From NCBI GenBank assembly GCA_029260375.1, contig JAJDDI010000005.1:1-44194 (forward strand): 44,194 nucleotides of DNA, read 5' to 3'. This stretch comes from Phycisphaerales bacterium (lineage in GTDB: Bacteria > Planctomycetota > Phycisphaerae > Phycisphaerales > UBA1924). The notes beneath the pieces were generated by a model that had not been told where the DNA came from, did not search any database, and saw only the letters and a list, made by a program, of their open reading frames with translations. This document shows, piece by piece, positions 1-9,288 of the stretch (position 1 is the first letter of the stretch; each line of letters starts with the position of its first letter). Both the position numbers and the translations under genes were made by a program.

Positions 1-1
1 C

Positions 2-3000
2 GGCGGGTTCAACGCGGACTTCGACGGCGACCAGATGGCTGTCCACCTCCCGCTCAGCGTCGAGGCCCAGGCCGAGGCGCACGTGCTCATGCTCTCGCCG
101 CACAACATCTTCTCGCCCGCCAACGGCGACCCGATCATCTCGGCGTCGCAGGACATCGTCATGGGCGTCTACTTCATGACGGTCATGCGCGACCAGGGCG
201 TGCCCGACGACAAGCTGCACATCTTCAAGGACCGCCAGGAGGCGATCCTCGCCAACGACCAGGGCATCATCGACATCCACGACCGGATCATCGTCCGCCT
301 CGAGGGCTTCACCGAGGTCGTCAACAAGGAGCGCGGCCCGGTCGAGCCCATGCCCGAGAACAAGCGCGTCATCACCACCGTGGGTCGCGTCCTGTTCAGC
401 GACGTCATCTTCCCCGGGATGCCGTTCTACAACTGCGCCATCGGCAAGAAGGGCTGCGCCCGCGTCATCGACGACACGTTCGATTACTGCGGCCGTCCCG
501 CGACCATCGACCTGCTCGACCGCATGAAGGAGACCGGGTTCAAGCACTCGACCATCGCGGGCCTGAGCTTCGGTGTCACCGACCTGCGCATCCCCGAGAA
601 GAAGCAGGAGCTGCTCGACGAGGCCCAGAAGAAGGTCGATCGCGTCGAGAAGAACTACGACCGGGGCATCATCACCGCCCGTGAGCGCTACAACCAGCTG
701 CTGGACATCTGGGCCCACTGCCGCGAGGAGGTCACCAAGGAACTCATCGAGACGCTCAAGCATGACCGGCGCGACGAGATGGGCAACTACGTCTCCATCG
801 AGAAGGGCGAGGGCAAGCACTTCCTCAACCCCGTGTACCTCATGTCCGACTCGGGCGCCCGCGGCAACGTCAGCCAGATGCAGCAGCTCGCGGGCATGCG
901 TGGTCTGATGGCCAAGCCCAGCGGCGAGATCATCGAGACCCCCATCCGCGCCAACTTCCGCGAGGGCCTGTCGATCCTGGAGTACTTCTCCTCGACGCAC
1001 GGCGCCCGCAAGGGCCTGGCCGATACCGCCCTCAAGACCGCCGACTCGGGCTACCTCACCCGCAAGCTCTGCGACGTGGCCCAGTCCGTCATCGTCGGCG
1101 AGTTCGACTGCGGCTCCAAGCGGGGCATCTTCAAGCGCGCCATCTACAAGGGCGAGCAGGTCGACGTGCGCCTGTCCGAGCAGATCGTCGGGCGTGTGAG
1201 CGTCAACAACATCGTCAACCCCGTGACGGACGAGACGATCGTCAAGTCCAACGAGATGATCTCCGCCGAGGCCGCCGAGAAGGTCGAGGAGATGGGCATC
1301 GACGCCGTCATGGTCCGCTCCCCGCTGACCAGCGAGAGCCGCTTTGGCTGCTCCGCGCTCGACTACGGCATGGACATGTCCACCGGCAAGATGGTCGAGG
1401 ACGGCATGGCCATCGGCATCATCGGCGCCCAGTCCATCGGTGAGCCGGGCACCCAGCTCACAATGCGGACCTTCCACACGGGCGGCATCGGCACGCGTAC
1501 CGTCTCCGAGACCGAGTACCGCGCCCTGACCGGGGGCACGCTCGAACTCCGCGACTGCAACGAGGTCCCCACCAAGGACGACGACGGCAACGACTGCACC
1601 GTCACCCTTAAGCGCAACGGCGAGATCGTCATCCTTGACGACAAGGGACGCGAGCTCGAGCGCCAGAAGATCGACTACGGCTCCTTCATCTACGTCAAGT
1701 CCGGCGAGAAGGTGAAGCGGGGCCAGGTCATCCTCAAGTGGGACCCGCACCGCACCCCCGTGCTCGCCGAGAAGTCCGGCCTCGTCCAGTTTGTCGATAT
1801 CGAGATCGACAAGACGGTGCGCGAGGAGGACGCGGGGCGTGGGCAGAAGGCCCTGGTCGTCATCGAGCACAAGGGCGACCTGCACCCGCAGATCAACGTC
1901 ACCGACAAGGACGGCCAGATCCTCGACTTCCACTACCTGCCCGCCAAGGCCCGCCTCGAGGTCAAGGACGGTCAGGAGGTCGTCGCGGGCCAGATGATCG
2001 CACGCCAGCCCCGGGCCGCCTCCGGCTCGCAGGACATCGTCGGCGGTCTGCCCCGCGTGACCGAGATCTTCGAGGCCCGCAAGCCCAAGGACCCCTCCGT
2101 TATGGCGGAGATCTCGGGCACGGTCGAGATCCACTCGGACAAGCGCAAGGGCAAGGTCACCATCCGCGTCGTGTCCGACTCGGGCATCGAGAAGGACCAC
2201 CACGTCCCCAACGACAAGTCCCTGCTCGTGCACACGGGCGACCACATCCAGGCCGGCGACGCCCTGACCGAGGGCCCCCAGGTGCCGCACGACATCCTCC
2301 GCATCAAGGGCGAGGAGGCCCTCTGGGCCTACATGCTCGACGAGGTGCAGAACGTCTACCGCGCCCAGGGCGTGGGCATCAACGACAAGCACATCGAGCT
2401 GATCCTCTCGTGCATGCTCCGCAAGGTGCGCATCGAGAACATCGGCGACACCGACCTGCTCCCGCACGAGGTCGTGGACAAGTTCGTCTTCCGCACCAAG
2501 AACAACGAGATCGCCCAGATGGTGCGCATCTCCGAGGCCGGCGACACGGACCTGCGTGTCGATGAGCTGGTGCACAAGGACGTGGTCAAGGAGGCCAACC
2601 TCAAGGCCGAGGGCGAGGGCAAGGAGATCGCCAAGTCCAAGCGTGCACGCCCGGCGACGGGTCGCACGCTGCTGCTGGGCATCACCAAGGCCTCGCTCCA
2701 GAGCGAGTCGTTCCTCTCGGGCGCCTCGTTCCAGGAGACGACCAAGGTGCTGACCGAGGCCTCGCTCCGCGGCGCCGAGGACCACCTCATCGGGCTCAAG
2801 GAGAACGTGCTGCTGGGCCACCTGATCCCGGCGGGCACGGGCTTCCGCAAGTACCAGGACATCCGGGTCAAGGCGCTGGTCGAACCCGAGGCGTACGACC
2901 CGATGAGCGACGACGACATGCTCGCCGAGGCGGCCGAGTCCGCCGAGGCCCTGGGCGCCGATCCCGCCAACGCCACCATCGGCGCCCCCAGCGTCGAGAT

Positions 3001-3055
3001 CCGTGACGTCATCGTGGGCGAGCAGCCCGCGAGCGCCAGCAGCTCGGACAACTGA
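2..3055 (+). CDS. rpoC: DNA-directed RNA polymerase subunit beta' (5' end outside window)
   Basis: This is the catalytic beta' subunit of RNA polymerase, missing its N-terminal part because the window begins inside the gene; about 1017 residues are visible. The frame opens with the active-site loop [12 protein letters not shown], whose three Asp residues bind the catalytic magnesium. It continues through the trigger-loop region ([16 protein letters not shown] near 1440-1485) and the C-terminal jaw and clamp segments ([31 protein letters not shown] near 2659-2755, given here only as family context). The tail after EPEAYDP is acidic and Ala-rich, which is common in this family. No internal stop or frameshift is visible. 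A hairpin terminator follows the stop, so this is the end of its operon, presumably rpoBC; rpoB would lie to the left of the window. Confidence 0.98.
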   Translation, partial: GGFNADFDGDQMAVHLPLSVEAQAEAHVLMLSPHNIFSPANGDPIISASQDIVMGVYFMTVMRDQGVPDDKLHIFKDRQEAILANDQGIIDIHDRIIVRLEGFTEVVNKERGPVEPMPENKRVITTVGRVLFSDVIFPGMPFYNCAIGKKGCARVIDDTFDYCGRPATIDLLDRMKETGFKHSTIAGLSFGVTDLRIPEKKQELLDEAQKKVDRVEKNYDRGIITARERYNQLLDIWAHCREEVTKELIETLKHDRRDEMGNYVSIEKGEGKHFLNPVYLMSDSGARGNVSQMQQLAGMRGLMAKPSGEIIETPIRANFREGLSILEYFSSTHGARKGLADTALKTADSGYLTRKLCDVAQSVIVGEFDCGSKRGIFKRAIYKGEQVDVRLSEQIVGRVSVNNIVNPVTDETIVKSNEMISAEAAEKVEEMGIDAVMVRSPLTSESRFGCSALDYGMDMSTGKMVEDGMAIGIIGAQSIGEPGTQLTMRTFHTGGIGTRTVSETEYRALTGGTLELRDCNEVPTKDDDGNDCTVTLKRNGEIVILDDKGRELERQKIDYGSFIYVKSGEKVKRGQVILKWDPHRTPVLAEKSGLVQFVDIEIDKTVREEDAGRGQKALVVIEHKGDLHPQINVTDKDGQILDFHYLPAKARLEVKDGQEVVAGQMIARQPRAASGSQDIVGGLPRVTEIFEARKPKDPSVMAEISGTVEIHSDKRKGKVTIRVVSDSGIEKDHHVPNDKSLLVHTGDHIQAGDALTEGPQVPHDILRIKGEEALWAYMLDEVQNVYRAQGVGINDKHIELILSCMLRKVRIENIGDTDLLPHEVVDKFVFRTKNNEIAQMVRISEAGDTDLRVDELVHKDVVKEANLKAEGEGKEIAKSKRARPATGRTLLLGITKASLQSESFLSGASFQETTKVLTEASLRGAEDHLIGLKENVLLGHLIPAGTGFRKYQDIRVKALVEPEAYDPMSDDDMLAEAAESAEALGADPANATIGAPSVEIRDVIVGEQPASASSSDN

Positions 3056-3081
3056 CGCCGCCAGCAGATGACCAGTACGCG

Positions 3082-3113
3082 CAGGCGGGCCCTCACGGGC
3101 CCGCCTGTTTCCT
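3082..3113 (+). terminator. Rho-independent terminator after rpoC
   Basis: An 11-bp perfect GC-rich stem (3082-3092 pairs with 3097-3107) with a four-base loop TCAC is followed by TTTCCTTT. It lies 27 bases after the rpoC stop and between convergent genes, so it may also stop transcripts arriving from the minus-strand operon. Confidence 0.85.
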
Positions 3114-3144
3114 TTGGTGGGCGGAGCGGGCGCCGCCCCCCCGG

Positions 3145-3393
3145 TCAGTCGAGGCGAGACTCGATCTCGCGGTTCTGCCGGGCGTCCATCACCGGCTGGC
3201 TGGCCTCGCCGGTGCGCAGCGCCCGGCAAAGGTACGGGCGGCACGTGCCGCAGCCGGTGGCGCAGCCCGTCCGGGCGGTGAGCGCGCCGAGCAGCACGTC
3301 CTCGGACAGCTCACCCCGGGGATCCAGGCGCCGGGCCAGGTCGATCAGCTCGCGGAAGGTCACGCTGTGACAGACGCACCGGGTGACGCTCAC
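3145..3393 (-). CDS. BFD-like [2Fe-2S]-binding protein
   Basis: This is a small protein of about 82 residues that matches the bacterioferritin-associated-ferredoxin-like fold. It has an early CVC pair (residues 6-8 from the chosen start), the SVTFRELI helix, and then TGCATGCGTC, which supplies the CxxxxCxxC part of the [2Fe-2S] site. Family members are electron carriers or cluster-binding domains of ferritin partners, NirB and NifU. I chose the GTG at 3393 because it overlaps the TGA of the upstream pseudopilin gene (GTGA) and has GGAG 11 bases upstream. A GTG at 3402 would add three residues but sits only two bases from that GGAG. It is the last gene of the operon headed by the cobalamin riboswitch. 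Its electron-transfer partner is unknown. Confidence 0.8.
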   Translation of the reverse strand: MSVTRCVCHSVTFRELIDLARRLDPRGELSEDVLLGALTARTGCATGCGTCRPYLCRALRTGEASQPVMDARQNREIESRLD

Positions 3394-4211
3394 CGTGACC
3401 ACCGCTCCCAGTCGGGCACGTAGTGGGGGCCGTTCTCGATCCCGACCGAGCCCAGCGTGTGCTCGGGGATCACGATCCAGCCGCCCTCAGCGCCCATCGC
3501 GCGGGCGGAGGTGTCGGCGCGGACCATGACGGCCGAGCCGGGCTCGCCCGAGCGCGGGCGCGCGTGCCGGAAGCTGGTGGTGGGGGAGTAGTTCTTGAAC
3601 CAGCCCCACGCGGTGAAGGTCTTGGGCGGGTCGAGCAGGGCGCTGTTGCGCAGGGCGCCCTGGAAGAGCATGGTGTCGCCCACGACGAACAGCGCGTCGG
3701 CGCGGCGCACGCCCGAGAGGCGCAGCCATCGCTGGGCGCCAAGCCCGCTGTACCCGGTGGTCGAGGGGGCCAGCCCGTACCCGTTGTAGCCGTACGTGCT
3801 GGTGACCTGATCGACCGACGACTGGTTGATGTACGAGCCGGCGGGCTGCTCGGGGCATTCGTAGACCGAGCCGTCGTGCAGGGCGCTGGCCAGGTACGGC
3901 GAGAGGACGCCGCGCGCCGGGTCGATCTGCTTGGTCACGTCGTCCTCGGCGCCCCACCAGTAGGCGAGGTCGCCGTCGCTGCGGGTCTTGTAGGGCGCCG
4001 CCCGATCGTCGAAGTCCCCGGCGTACATCGACCAGGCGATCCCGATCTGGCGCACGTTCGCCAGGCACCGGGTTGTCCGCGCCGAGGTCCGGGCGCGGGC
4101 CAGCGCGGGCAGCAGGATCCCGATGAGCAGCGCGATGATCGCGATCACCACGAGCAGCTCGATCATCGTGAACCCACGACCGGTCTTTCTCGGCGTCCCT
4201 GCCCGGATCAT
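3390..4211 (-). CDS. Type IV pseudopilin-like protein (prepilin N-terminal methylation motif)
   Basis: The N-terminus [20 protein letters not shown] is a classic prepilin leader: a short basic segment, a Gly before Phe as the PilD cleavage point, Glu at +5 of the mature protein, and a long hydrophobic helix. The remainder (273 residues in all) resembles the planctomycete pseudopilins of the DUF1559/H-X9-DG type, with a conserved TSFRH segment near the C-terminus but a degenerate DG end. The ATG at 4211 is chosen because it forms an ATGA overlap with the stop of the upstream beta-propeller gene; an in-frame ATG at 4223 is less likely. The protein should be processed by prepilin peptidase and assembled at, or held in, the inner membrane. 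Whether it forms a fibre or serves type II secretion is not decidable. It is coupled at both ends to operon neighbours. Confidence 0.85.
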   Translation of the reverse strand: MIRAGTPRKTGRGFTMIELLVVIAIIALLIGILLPALARARTSARTTRCLANVRQIGIAWSMYAGDFDDRAAPYKTRSDGDLAYWWGAEDDVTKQIDPARGVLSPYLASALHDGSVYECPEQPAGSYINQSSVDQVTSTYGYNGYGLAPSTTGYSGLGAQRWLRLSGVRRADALFVVGDTMLFQGALRNSALLDPPKTFTAWGWFKNYSPTTSFRHARPRSGEPGSAVMVRADTSARAMGAEGGWIVIPEHTLGSVGIENGPHYVPDWERWSR

Positions 4212-5812
4212 TCGCCCTCCCACCCTGCGGCGTCGCCCAAGTATCGGCGTCGCAGCGCTTCGAGCTTCGATTCGGGGGAAGAGCCATCGGGGGTCCCCGC
4301 CGCCGGCGCCGCGGACCCGACGAACCCCGCGCGCGTCAGGCCCTCGGGCCCAACCGAGAACAGGGCGTTGCTCACGATCGCGGGGGTCGAGCCGTACCCC
4401 GTTGCGGCGTCGATCACAAACCCGGGGGCGCCCGGGAGCACGTCCAGATCGACCAGCCGCATCTCGTCGTACGCCTGGAACGTCGGCGATTGCGGGTCAT
4501 TCTTGGAGATCGTGCCGACATACAGCAGGTGCTCGCCAGTGGCGCGCCGGTGCACGGGCTGGTGGCTCCAGCCGCCGATGGCGAGATACTCGCCCGGGTC
4601 GAGCTCGCCGTTCTCGTTGGCGTCGTCCCAGGTGTCAACGGCCGAGTCCCAGAGCAGCTCGCCGAACGAGCCGTGGTCCTTGAAGAGCTGAACACTCGGG
4701 CGGGAGCCGAAGTCGTCCTCGCCCTCGGGGAACAGTCCGGTGGACACCGCGATCCGACCGCCGCCAACCGGGATGGGGATGGAGCTGGTCCGGTTGCACG
4801 GCGCCGACCACACGAGCTGCCCTGTCTGCGCGTTGATCTTGACCAGCAGGGAAGAGAGCTGGTCGCCGTAGAACTCGTACGTCGCGCCGAACACAAACCC
4901 CTCGGAAACGGTGACGCCGCCGAAGAACCCCTGCTTGACCGGGCCTGGGGCGCTGATGGTCCAGAGCGCTGATGGCGTGCCGGTGCTTGTCGCGTCGAAG
5001 GCCTGGATGGCGCCGGCGGTGGACTGGAGCACGCCCGCGGTCGCGACGTACACGACGCCGCTCGAATAGGTGGGCGTGGCGCCCGAGGTTGGCTGCGAGA
5101 GGGCGGCGCTCCAGACTACGTCGCCCGGCTGGTAGGGGTTCAGCGCCGCGTCATACGGATCGACGTTGACGCAGATGAGCCTGCCCGGGGGCGTGAGCAC
5201 GCCGAAGTTGGTGATGAAGGCCCGGTCCGCGGGGCCCAGGTCCGTCGTGACCACGGGCGAGGCGTTGACCAGCAGCGACTGCGCCGGCGCCGACCACACC
5301 TGGGCGCCCGTCTCCACGTCCAGCGCGATCAGCGCGTCGAAGGCCGCGTAGAGCACCGTCGCGTTCTTGAGGTCGATCGCGGGCGTGGCCCACGAGTTGT
5401 ACGCGGGCGGGGGAAGCGGCGTGGTCCAGTCCACGTCGCCCGTTTCCCGGTCCACCGCGACCGCGTGGAACGCGCCCTCGATGCCCGCGCTCGCGTAGAC
5501 GCGCCTCTTGTCAACGACCACGCCCCCGGGGCCGACGAACTCCAGCTCGCGCCCGAGCGCGTCCGTGTCCGCGACCCAGGCGACGTCGCCAAGCCACGCG
5601 GGGCCAGGGTCCGACGCGAGCGCCAGCGAGCGCCGATCCGCCTCTCGCCCGAGGTGCGTCCACACACCGGGCGCCGGCAGCAAGATTTCGGGGCGAACGG
5701 TATCCGTGGGACCACCCGACTGGTTCTCTTCTTCGACGTCGAACACGACGCTCCCGCCCGCCAGCGGCACGCAGGCCCAGATCACACAACTCAGCAGCAC
5801 AAACTCTCGCAT
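4208..5812 (-). CDS. PQQ-type beta-propeller repeat protein, secreted
   Basis: The 534-residue protein starts with a signal peptide ([20 protein letters not shown]). It carries successive beta-propeller blades of the PQQ/quinoprotein-like type, seen as repeated patterns such as [23 protein letters not shown] and [12 protein letters not shown], each followed by segments of the form VYVATAG. An acidic [14 protein letters not shown] loop near residue 400 looks like a calcium-binding loop. There is no lipobox, no dehydrogenase catalytic domain and no transmembrane segment after the signal, so it is probably a periplasmic or surface binding and scaffold protein rather than an enzyme. It begins 41 bases after the surface-protein gene and overlaps the pseudopilin start by ATGA. 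Control by the upstream cobalamin riboswitch suggests a role in B12 capture or handling; that is inference. Confidence 0.82.
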   Translation of the reverse strand: MREFVLLSCVIWACVPLAGGSVVFDVEEENQSGGPTDTVRPEILLPAPGVWTHLGREADRRSLALASDPGPAWLGDVAWVADTDALGRELEFVGPGGVVVDKRRVYASAGIEGAFHAVAVDRETGDVDWTTPLPPPAYNSWATPAIDLKNATVLYAAFDALIALDVETGAQVWSAPAQSLLVNASPVVTTDLGPADRAFITNFGVLTPPGRLICVNVDPYDAALNPYQPGDVVWSAALSQPTSGATPTYSSGVVYVATAGVLQSTAGAIQAFDATSTGTPSALWTISAPGPVKQGFFGGVTVSEGFVFGATYEFYGDQLSSLLVKINAQTGQLVWSAPCNRTSSIPIPVGGGRIAVSTGLFPEGEDDFGSRPSVQLFKDHGSFGELLWDSAVDTWDDANENGELDPGEYLAIGGWSHQPVHRRATGEHLLYVGTISKNDPQSPTFQAYDEMRLVDLDVLPGAPGFVIDAATGYGSTPAIVSNALFSVGPEGLTRAGFVGSAAPAAGTPDGSSPESKLEALRRRYLGDAAGWEGE

Positions 5813-5853
5813 ACACGCGGCGCCGGCCTCTCGACCGACGCGGCGTCCCTCTC

Positions 5854-6690
5854 CTACAGCGAGGCGCTCCGCCGACGTCGGCGGAGAAAAAACACACCGG
5901 GGAGCGCGACCAACGCAACGCCGCCCGGGCTTGGGACCGAAACATCCGCGAACGCGTCGATCTCGAACGCGAGTGTGGACTCGTTGAGCACACGGATGTA
6001 CGAAACCTCGGTCAGGCCCGTCCCGGCCAGGTCGAACCCCACCCCGCCGCCCGAGCCGTCGTACAGATCAACCAGCTGGCTCAGGCTCATGCCCGCCAGG
6101 TCGCCCAGCATGATCGACGGATCGACGGGTCGGGTGAAGTCCGTCTCGACCGAGCCCGGGACCGTGTCGAACGCACCCGAGTCCTGGTAGCCCAGCGTGG
6201 GCATGAGGTCGAGCAATCGCGACTCGACGGTGACCCAGTCCAGCCCGTTGTTGCTGACCTGGACCGTCGCCTCCCCGCCGACGCCGAACATCGACGGCGG
6301 GTCGCCGACCTCGCCGAACCCGATGAACCCGGCGTTGCCGAAGATCAGGAAATCGATCCCGAACGGGTTGCCCGCGTCGTCGCGGATGGCCTGCTCGAAC
6401 TCGACCGTGAGAAACCCGCCCGTGCCGACCGAGACAAGCTCGTCCATCCCGAACGCGGGGCTGAACGGGCTGACCACGCCCGGGAAGCCGTCGAGCTCGC
6501 CCGTGAACCGCTCGGGCGAGCCGAGAACAGTAAGCGCATCGGTGAACCCGCCCACGGGGTTTGATCCCGCGTCGTAGCCCACGACGCCCGAGGCGAAGGG
6601 GTTCGAGGCTGTCTCATCGGCAAGCAGTGTTCCGTTCATCGCAAAGGCGCCAATCGCGCACGCATACACGGCGCTCCGTCGCATCTCCAT
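5854..6690 (-). CDS. PEP-CTERM-like surface protein under cobalamin riboswitch
   Basis: This 278-residue secreted protein has a signal peptide (RRSAVYACAIGAFAMNGTLLA). Its body contains DFLIFGNAGFIGFGE and EATVQVSNNGLDWVTV, a pattern I associate with a family of surface proteins seen in PVC and delta-proteobacterial genomes. The C-terminus is sorting-like: VPSPGG, a hydrophobic stretch, then FFLRRRRRSASL, which is a variant PEP-CTERM-type anchor. The ATG at 6690 is preceded by an AG-rich AGAGAGAGAAG tract; an ATG at 6684 is also possible. It is the first gene after the riboswitch, about 195 bases downstream of the aptamer, and is followed closely by the propeller, pseudopilin and ferredoxin-like genes. 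Exact function is unknown; cobalamin binding is a hypothesis from its regulation. Confidence 0.75.
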   Translation of the reverse strand: MEMRRSAVYACAIGAFAMNGTLLADETASNPFASGVVGYDAGSNPVGGFTDALTVLGSPERFTGELDGFPGVVSPFSPAFGMDELVSVGTGGFLTVEFEQAIRDDAGNPFGIDFLIFGNAGFIGFGEVGDPPSMFGVGGEATVQVSNNGLDWVTVESRLLDLMPTLGYQDSGAFDTVPGSVETDFTRPVDPSIMLGDLAGMSLSQLVDLYDGSGGGVGFDLAGTGLTEVSYIRVLNESTLAFEIDAFADVSVPSPGGVALVALPGVFFLRRRRRSASL

Positions 6691-6884
6691 ATGCTTCTCT
6701 CTCTCTGTCTCTCTGCAAGAGGCGGAGCGCTCTCCAGACGCGCCGCCAGCCCTCATCCCGTATCGCGCGGGACGGCTTCCACCGGAATATCCGGGAGCAC
6801 TCGCCTGGGCTGGTTCCGAGGGGATGCCGCGCGGGAAGCGCACACGGCAGTCCGTCGGGCCCGGTTCGCGAGGGCGCCCACGTC

Positions 6885-7143
6885 AGCGTCAAAGGCAGGT
6901 CTTCCGGCTTCGGGCTCGGCGAGGGCCAGCCTTCCCGACGGGCTCGTGCAGAATGCACACCCGTCAGTGGCTCACTCGGGAGGGGAAAGCCCCTGTCCCG
7001 TGTGACCCGAAAGTCCCTTGTTTCCAAGGGCCTTCGGGGGCTCGCGTCGTCACCCGTTACGGCGGCGCGTCCGCGGCGGATTTTCACCGCCTTCCCTATT
7101 CTCCCGCACCCGATCAGGATCGATCGGCATTGGGAACCTCTGA
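6885..7143 (-). promoter_or_regulatory. Cobalamin (B12) riboswitch
   Basis: Read on the minus strand, the region begins with GGTTCCC paired to a later GGGAA. It then has GGCGGTGAAAATCCGCC, the P3/J region, GAGCCACTG near 6965-6975, and AGCCGGAAGACCTGCC at 6894-6909, an excellent match to the B12 box. The element order and spacing are those of adenosylcobalamin-type riboswitches. About 195 bases separate the B12 box from the first ATG. That stretch holds several GC-rich inverted repeats that could be the expression platform, but I could not tell a terminator from a translational switch. High cobalamin would be expected to reduce expression of the four downstream genes. Confidence 0.92.
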
Positions 7144-7150
7144 CGCGAGA

Positions 7151-7179
7151 ACGGTATCACACCCCGGCGCCGGGTTCAA
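7151..7179 (-). promoter_or_regulatory. Predicted sigma-70-type promoter of the riboswitch operon
   Basis: On the minus strand TTGAAC (7179-7174) and TACCGT (7156-7151) are separated by 17 bases. The predicted start, about 7 bases downstream, falls at the beginning of the riboswitch aptamer, which supports the call although the -10 match is weak. Confidence 0.4.
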
Positions 7180-7245
7180 CTGAATTCCCCCCGGGCCGCC
7201 CGATCCGCCCGCCAGCAGTGGCAAAAATCTCTATGGCGCAACGCC

Positions 7246-8322
7246 TTACGCGTGCACTGCGGCGCACTTCAGATGGCGTGCCGGGCCCGTCGTATCGCGG
7301 ACGCTGAAGTTCACGCCACCGCGCAGCACCGCCCCGCCGTACGCCCCGTCCTTTCGCAGCGCGTACATCGCCACGTTGAAGTTCGGGCGGTTCTGCGCAT
7401 CGCGCAGGTCCTTGCGCTTCGTGCGCGAGTCGATGTGCCGCAGCACCGCCAGGCACGCCTCGGTCGGCGTCATCCCCTGTTCCATGAACCGCACGGCCAT
7501 GAACGACCCGCACGACTGGATCACCGCCTCGCCCCGTCCCGTCGCCCCCGCCGAGCCGACCTCGTTGTCCACGTACATGCCCGCGCCGATGATCGGGCTG
7601 TCGCCCACGCGCCCCGGGATCTTGTAGCTCAGCCCGCTGGTGGTGGTCGTGGCGCCCAGGTCGCCATCGCCATCGACCGCGCCGCAGTGGATGGTGCCGT
7701 AGGTGAACGGGATCTCGCCCGCCGCGCCCTGCTGCTGGCCCTTGAGCTCGATGCCCTGGTCCGAGTCGAGCCAGTCATCCTCGGGGCTCGCGTTGCGTTT
7801 CCAGCGGAGCCACGCGTTGCGGGCCTTCTCGGTCAGCAGGTTCTCCTCGGGGAAGCCGTGCTGGATGGCAAACCGCTTGGCGCCCTCGCCCACGAGCAGG
7901 ACATGATCGGTGTCGGTGAGGACCTTCAGCGCCACCGCCGCGGGATGCTTGATGTTCTCGATGCACGCGACCGCCCCCGCCTTGTGGCTCGGCCCGTGCA
8001 TCACCGAGGCGTCCAGCTGCACAACGCCCAGCTCGTTGGGCAGCCCGCCGTACCCCACGGACATGTCGTTCTCGTCGGCCTCGACAATGCCCACGCCCTC
8101 GACGACGGCCGCCGCGGGGTCGGCGCCCGCCTGCATCCGCTCCCACGCCCGGTCGCACGCGCGCACGCCGTTGCCCGAGGAGATCACGCACGGGCCCCGG
8201 TGCCCGTCGCCCTCGTGGGCCTCCCGCCTCGCGGGTCGTGCGGGGGCCAGGCCCCCCGTGAGCGCAACGCCCGCTCCAACAGCTCCAACGCCCAGAAAGC
8301 GACGACGATCAATGGTGTTCAT
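7246..8322 (-). CDS. N(4)-(beta-N-acetylglucosaminyl)-L-asparaginase family Ntn-hydrolase, Tat-exported
   Basis: This 358-residue protein belongs to the glycosylasparaginase/asparaginase-2 family, which self-cleaves to expose a catalytic threonine and then hydrolyses the glycan-Asn bond or related isoaspartyl bonds. The N-terminus MNTIDRRRFLGVGAVGAG is a twin-arginine signal. The processing site is in YGTIHC, with Thr210 as the likely nucleophile. The downstream block PGRVGDSPIIGAGMYVDNEVG (residues 236 on) and GATGRGEAVI carry the substrate-binding Arg, Asp and Gly residues. The usual HD before the nucleophile is YG here, which I believe occurs in a bacterial subfamily. The ATG at 8322 is the natural start because the Tat motif follows directly. 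It lies upstream of, and on the same strand as, the riboswitch operon but ends before that operon's promoter. It is divergent from the PPK2 gene. Confidence 0.9.
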   Translation of the reverse strand: MNTIDRRRFLGVGAVGAGVALTGGLAPARPARREAHEGDGHRGPCVISSGNGVRACDRAWERMQAGADPAAAVVEGVGIVEADENDMSVGYGGLPNELGVVQLDASVMHGPSHKAGAVACIENIKHPAAVALKVLTDTDHVLLVGEGAKRFAIQHGFPEENLLTEKARNAWLRWKRNASPEDDWLDSDQGIELKGQQQGAAGEIPFTYGTIHCGAVDGDGDLGATTTTSGLSYKIPGRVGDSPIIGAGMYVDNEVGSAGATGRGEAVIQSCGSFMAVRFMEQGMTPTEACLAVLRHIDSRTKRKDLRDAQNRPNFNVAMYALRKDGAYGGAVLRGGVNFSVRDTTGPARHLKCAAVHA

Positions 8323-8382
8323 GCCCCCAGTCTGACAGATCCGCGGCGCCGCGTCACCCCGGGATCGTGGTACGGTGTGCCG

Positions 8383-9207
8383 ATGGATGTCATCACGCAG
8401 TTCCGCGCCCAGGCGGGCAAGAAAGTCAGGCTCGCGGACTGGGACCCCGACGAGACGCTGGGCATGGACCGGGCCGACGCCGAGGCCCGCCTGCAGGACA
8501 ACGCCCAGGCGATCGGCAAGCTCCAGCACCGCCTGTTCGCCGAGGGGAAACGCTCGCTGCTGGTCGTGCTCCAGGCGATGGACGCCGCGGGCAAGGACTC
8601 GACCGTCCGCCACGTGCTGCGCGACGTCAACCCGCAGGGGGTGCTGGTCACCTCATTCAAGAAGCCCACCTCGCACGAACTCGCCCACGACTTTCTCTGG
8701 CGTATCCACCGGCGAACCCCGCGCAAGGGGCACATCCGCGTCTTCAACCGCTCGCAGTACGAGGACGTGCTCGTCGTTCGCGTCGAGAACATCGTGCCCG
8801 AGGAGGTCTGGGAGAAGCGCTACCAGGCGATCAACGACTTCGAGCGCACGATCAGCGAGTCGGGCACGCGGATCATCAAGATCTACCTCAACATCTCCAA
8901 GGACCGACAGCGCGAGAAGCTCATGCGCCGCCTGACCGACCCGGACCGCGCGTGGAAGTTCGACGCCTCCGACTTCAAGAAGCGCGAGCAGTGGCCCGCG
9001 TACATGGAGGCCTACGAGGACGCGATCACGCGGTGCAACACGGACGAGGCGCCCTGGTTCATCGTCCCGACCAACAAGAAGTGGTTCCGCCTGTACGTCA
9101 TCAGCCAGATCATCCGCGACGCCCTCGAGGAGATGGACCCGCAGCTCCCCCCGCTGAAGATCGATCCCGCCGTCGCGATGCGCCTGCTCGAGGACGGCGT
9201 GGACTGA
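8383..9207 (+). CDS. Polyphosphate kinase 2 family protein
   Basis: This is a PPK2-type phosphotransferase of 274 residues, which moves phosphate between polyphosphate and nucleotides in the cytoplasm. The Walker A motif is QAMDAAGKDSTV (residues 64-75). The Walker B/lid region is HIRVFNRSQYEDVLVVRV (117-134), and the lid and base-binding part continues with WEKRYQAINDFE and KIYLNISKDRQ. Single-domain length fits class I PPK2, but I cannot tell whether ADP, GDP or AMP is preferred. The ATG at 8383 is used; a GTG two codons upstream is in frame. The gene is 60 bases from the divergent asparaginase gene, and a REP-like repeat follows the stop. Confidence 0.92.
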   Translation: MDVITQFRAQAGKKVRLADWDPDETLGMDRADAEARLQDNAQAIGKLQHRLFAEGKRSLLVVLQAMDAAGKDSTVRHVLRDVNPQGVLVTSFKKPTSHELAHDFLWRIHRRTPRKGHIRVFNRSQYEDVLVVRVENIVPEEVWEKRYQAINDFERTISESGTRIIKIYLNISKDRQREKLMRRLTDPDRAWKFDASDFKKREQWPAYMEAYEDAITRCNTDEAPWFIVPTNKKWFRLYVISQIIRDALEEMDPQLPPLKIDPAVAMRLLEDGVD

Positions 9208-9222
9208 GCAAGCCCCAGGTGC

Positions 9223-9248
9223 CGGTGGCACGGGCTTCCAGCCCGTCT
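9223..9248. repeat. REP-like palindrome (GTGGCACGGGCTTCCAGCCCGT)
   Basis: GGTGGCACGGGCTTCCAGCCCGTC forms a 7-bp stem (ACGGGCT / AGCCCGT) with a TCC loop. It resembles the repeat inside sucC (36129-36153), sharing the GTGGCACGGGC arm, and is a type widespread in planctomycete intergenic DNA. Confidence 0.7.
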
Positions 9249-9288
9249 CCTCCGTTCATGCTCCAGAGCGCGTCTACCCTTGCCCCCC

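Noticed and set aside
1738-2565. 275-residue alternative frame inside rpoC
   Set aside because: It is an Arg/Pro/Gly-rich shadow of the rpoC reading frame, with no domain of its own.
3423-4691. 422-residue plus-strand frame across the pseudopilin and propeller genes
   Set aside because: It is antisense to two genes with clear motifs and coupled starts, and has no recognisable domain.
7252-8382. N-terminal extension of the PPK2 frame back to 7252
   Set aside because: The extra sequence is antisense to the asparaginase gene and Arg/His-rich. PPK2 similarity begins at 8383.
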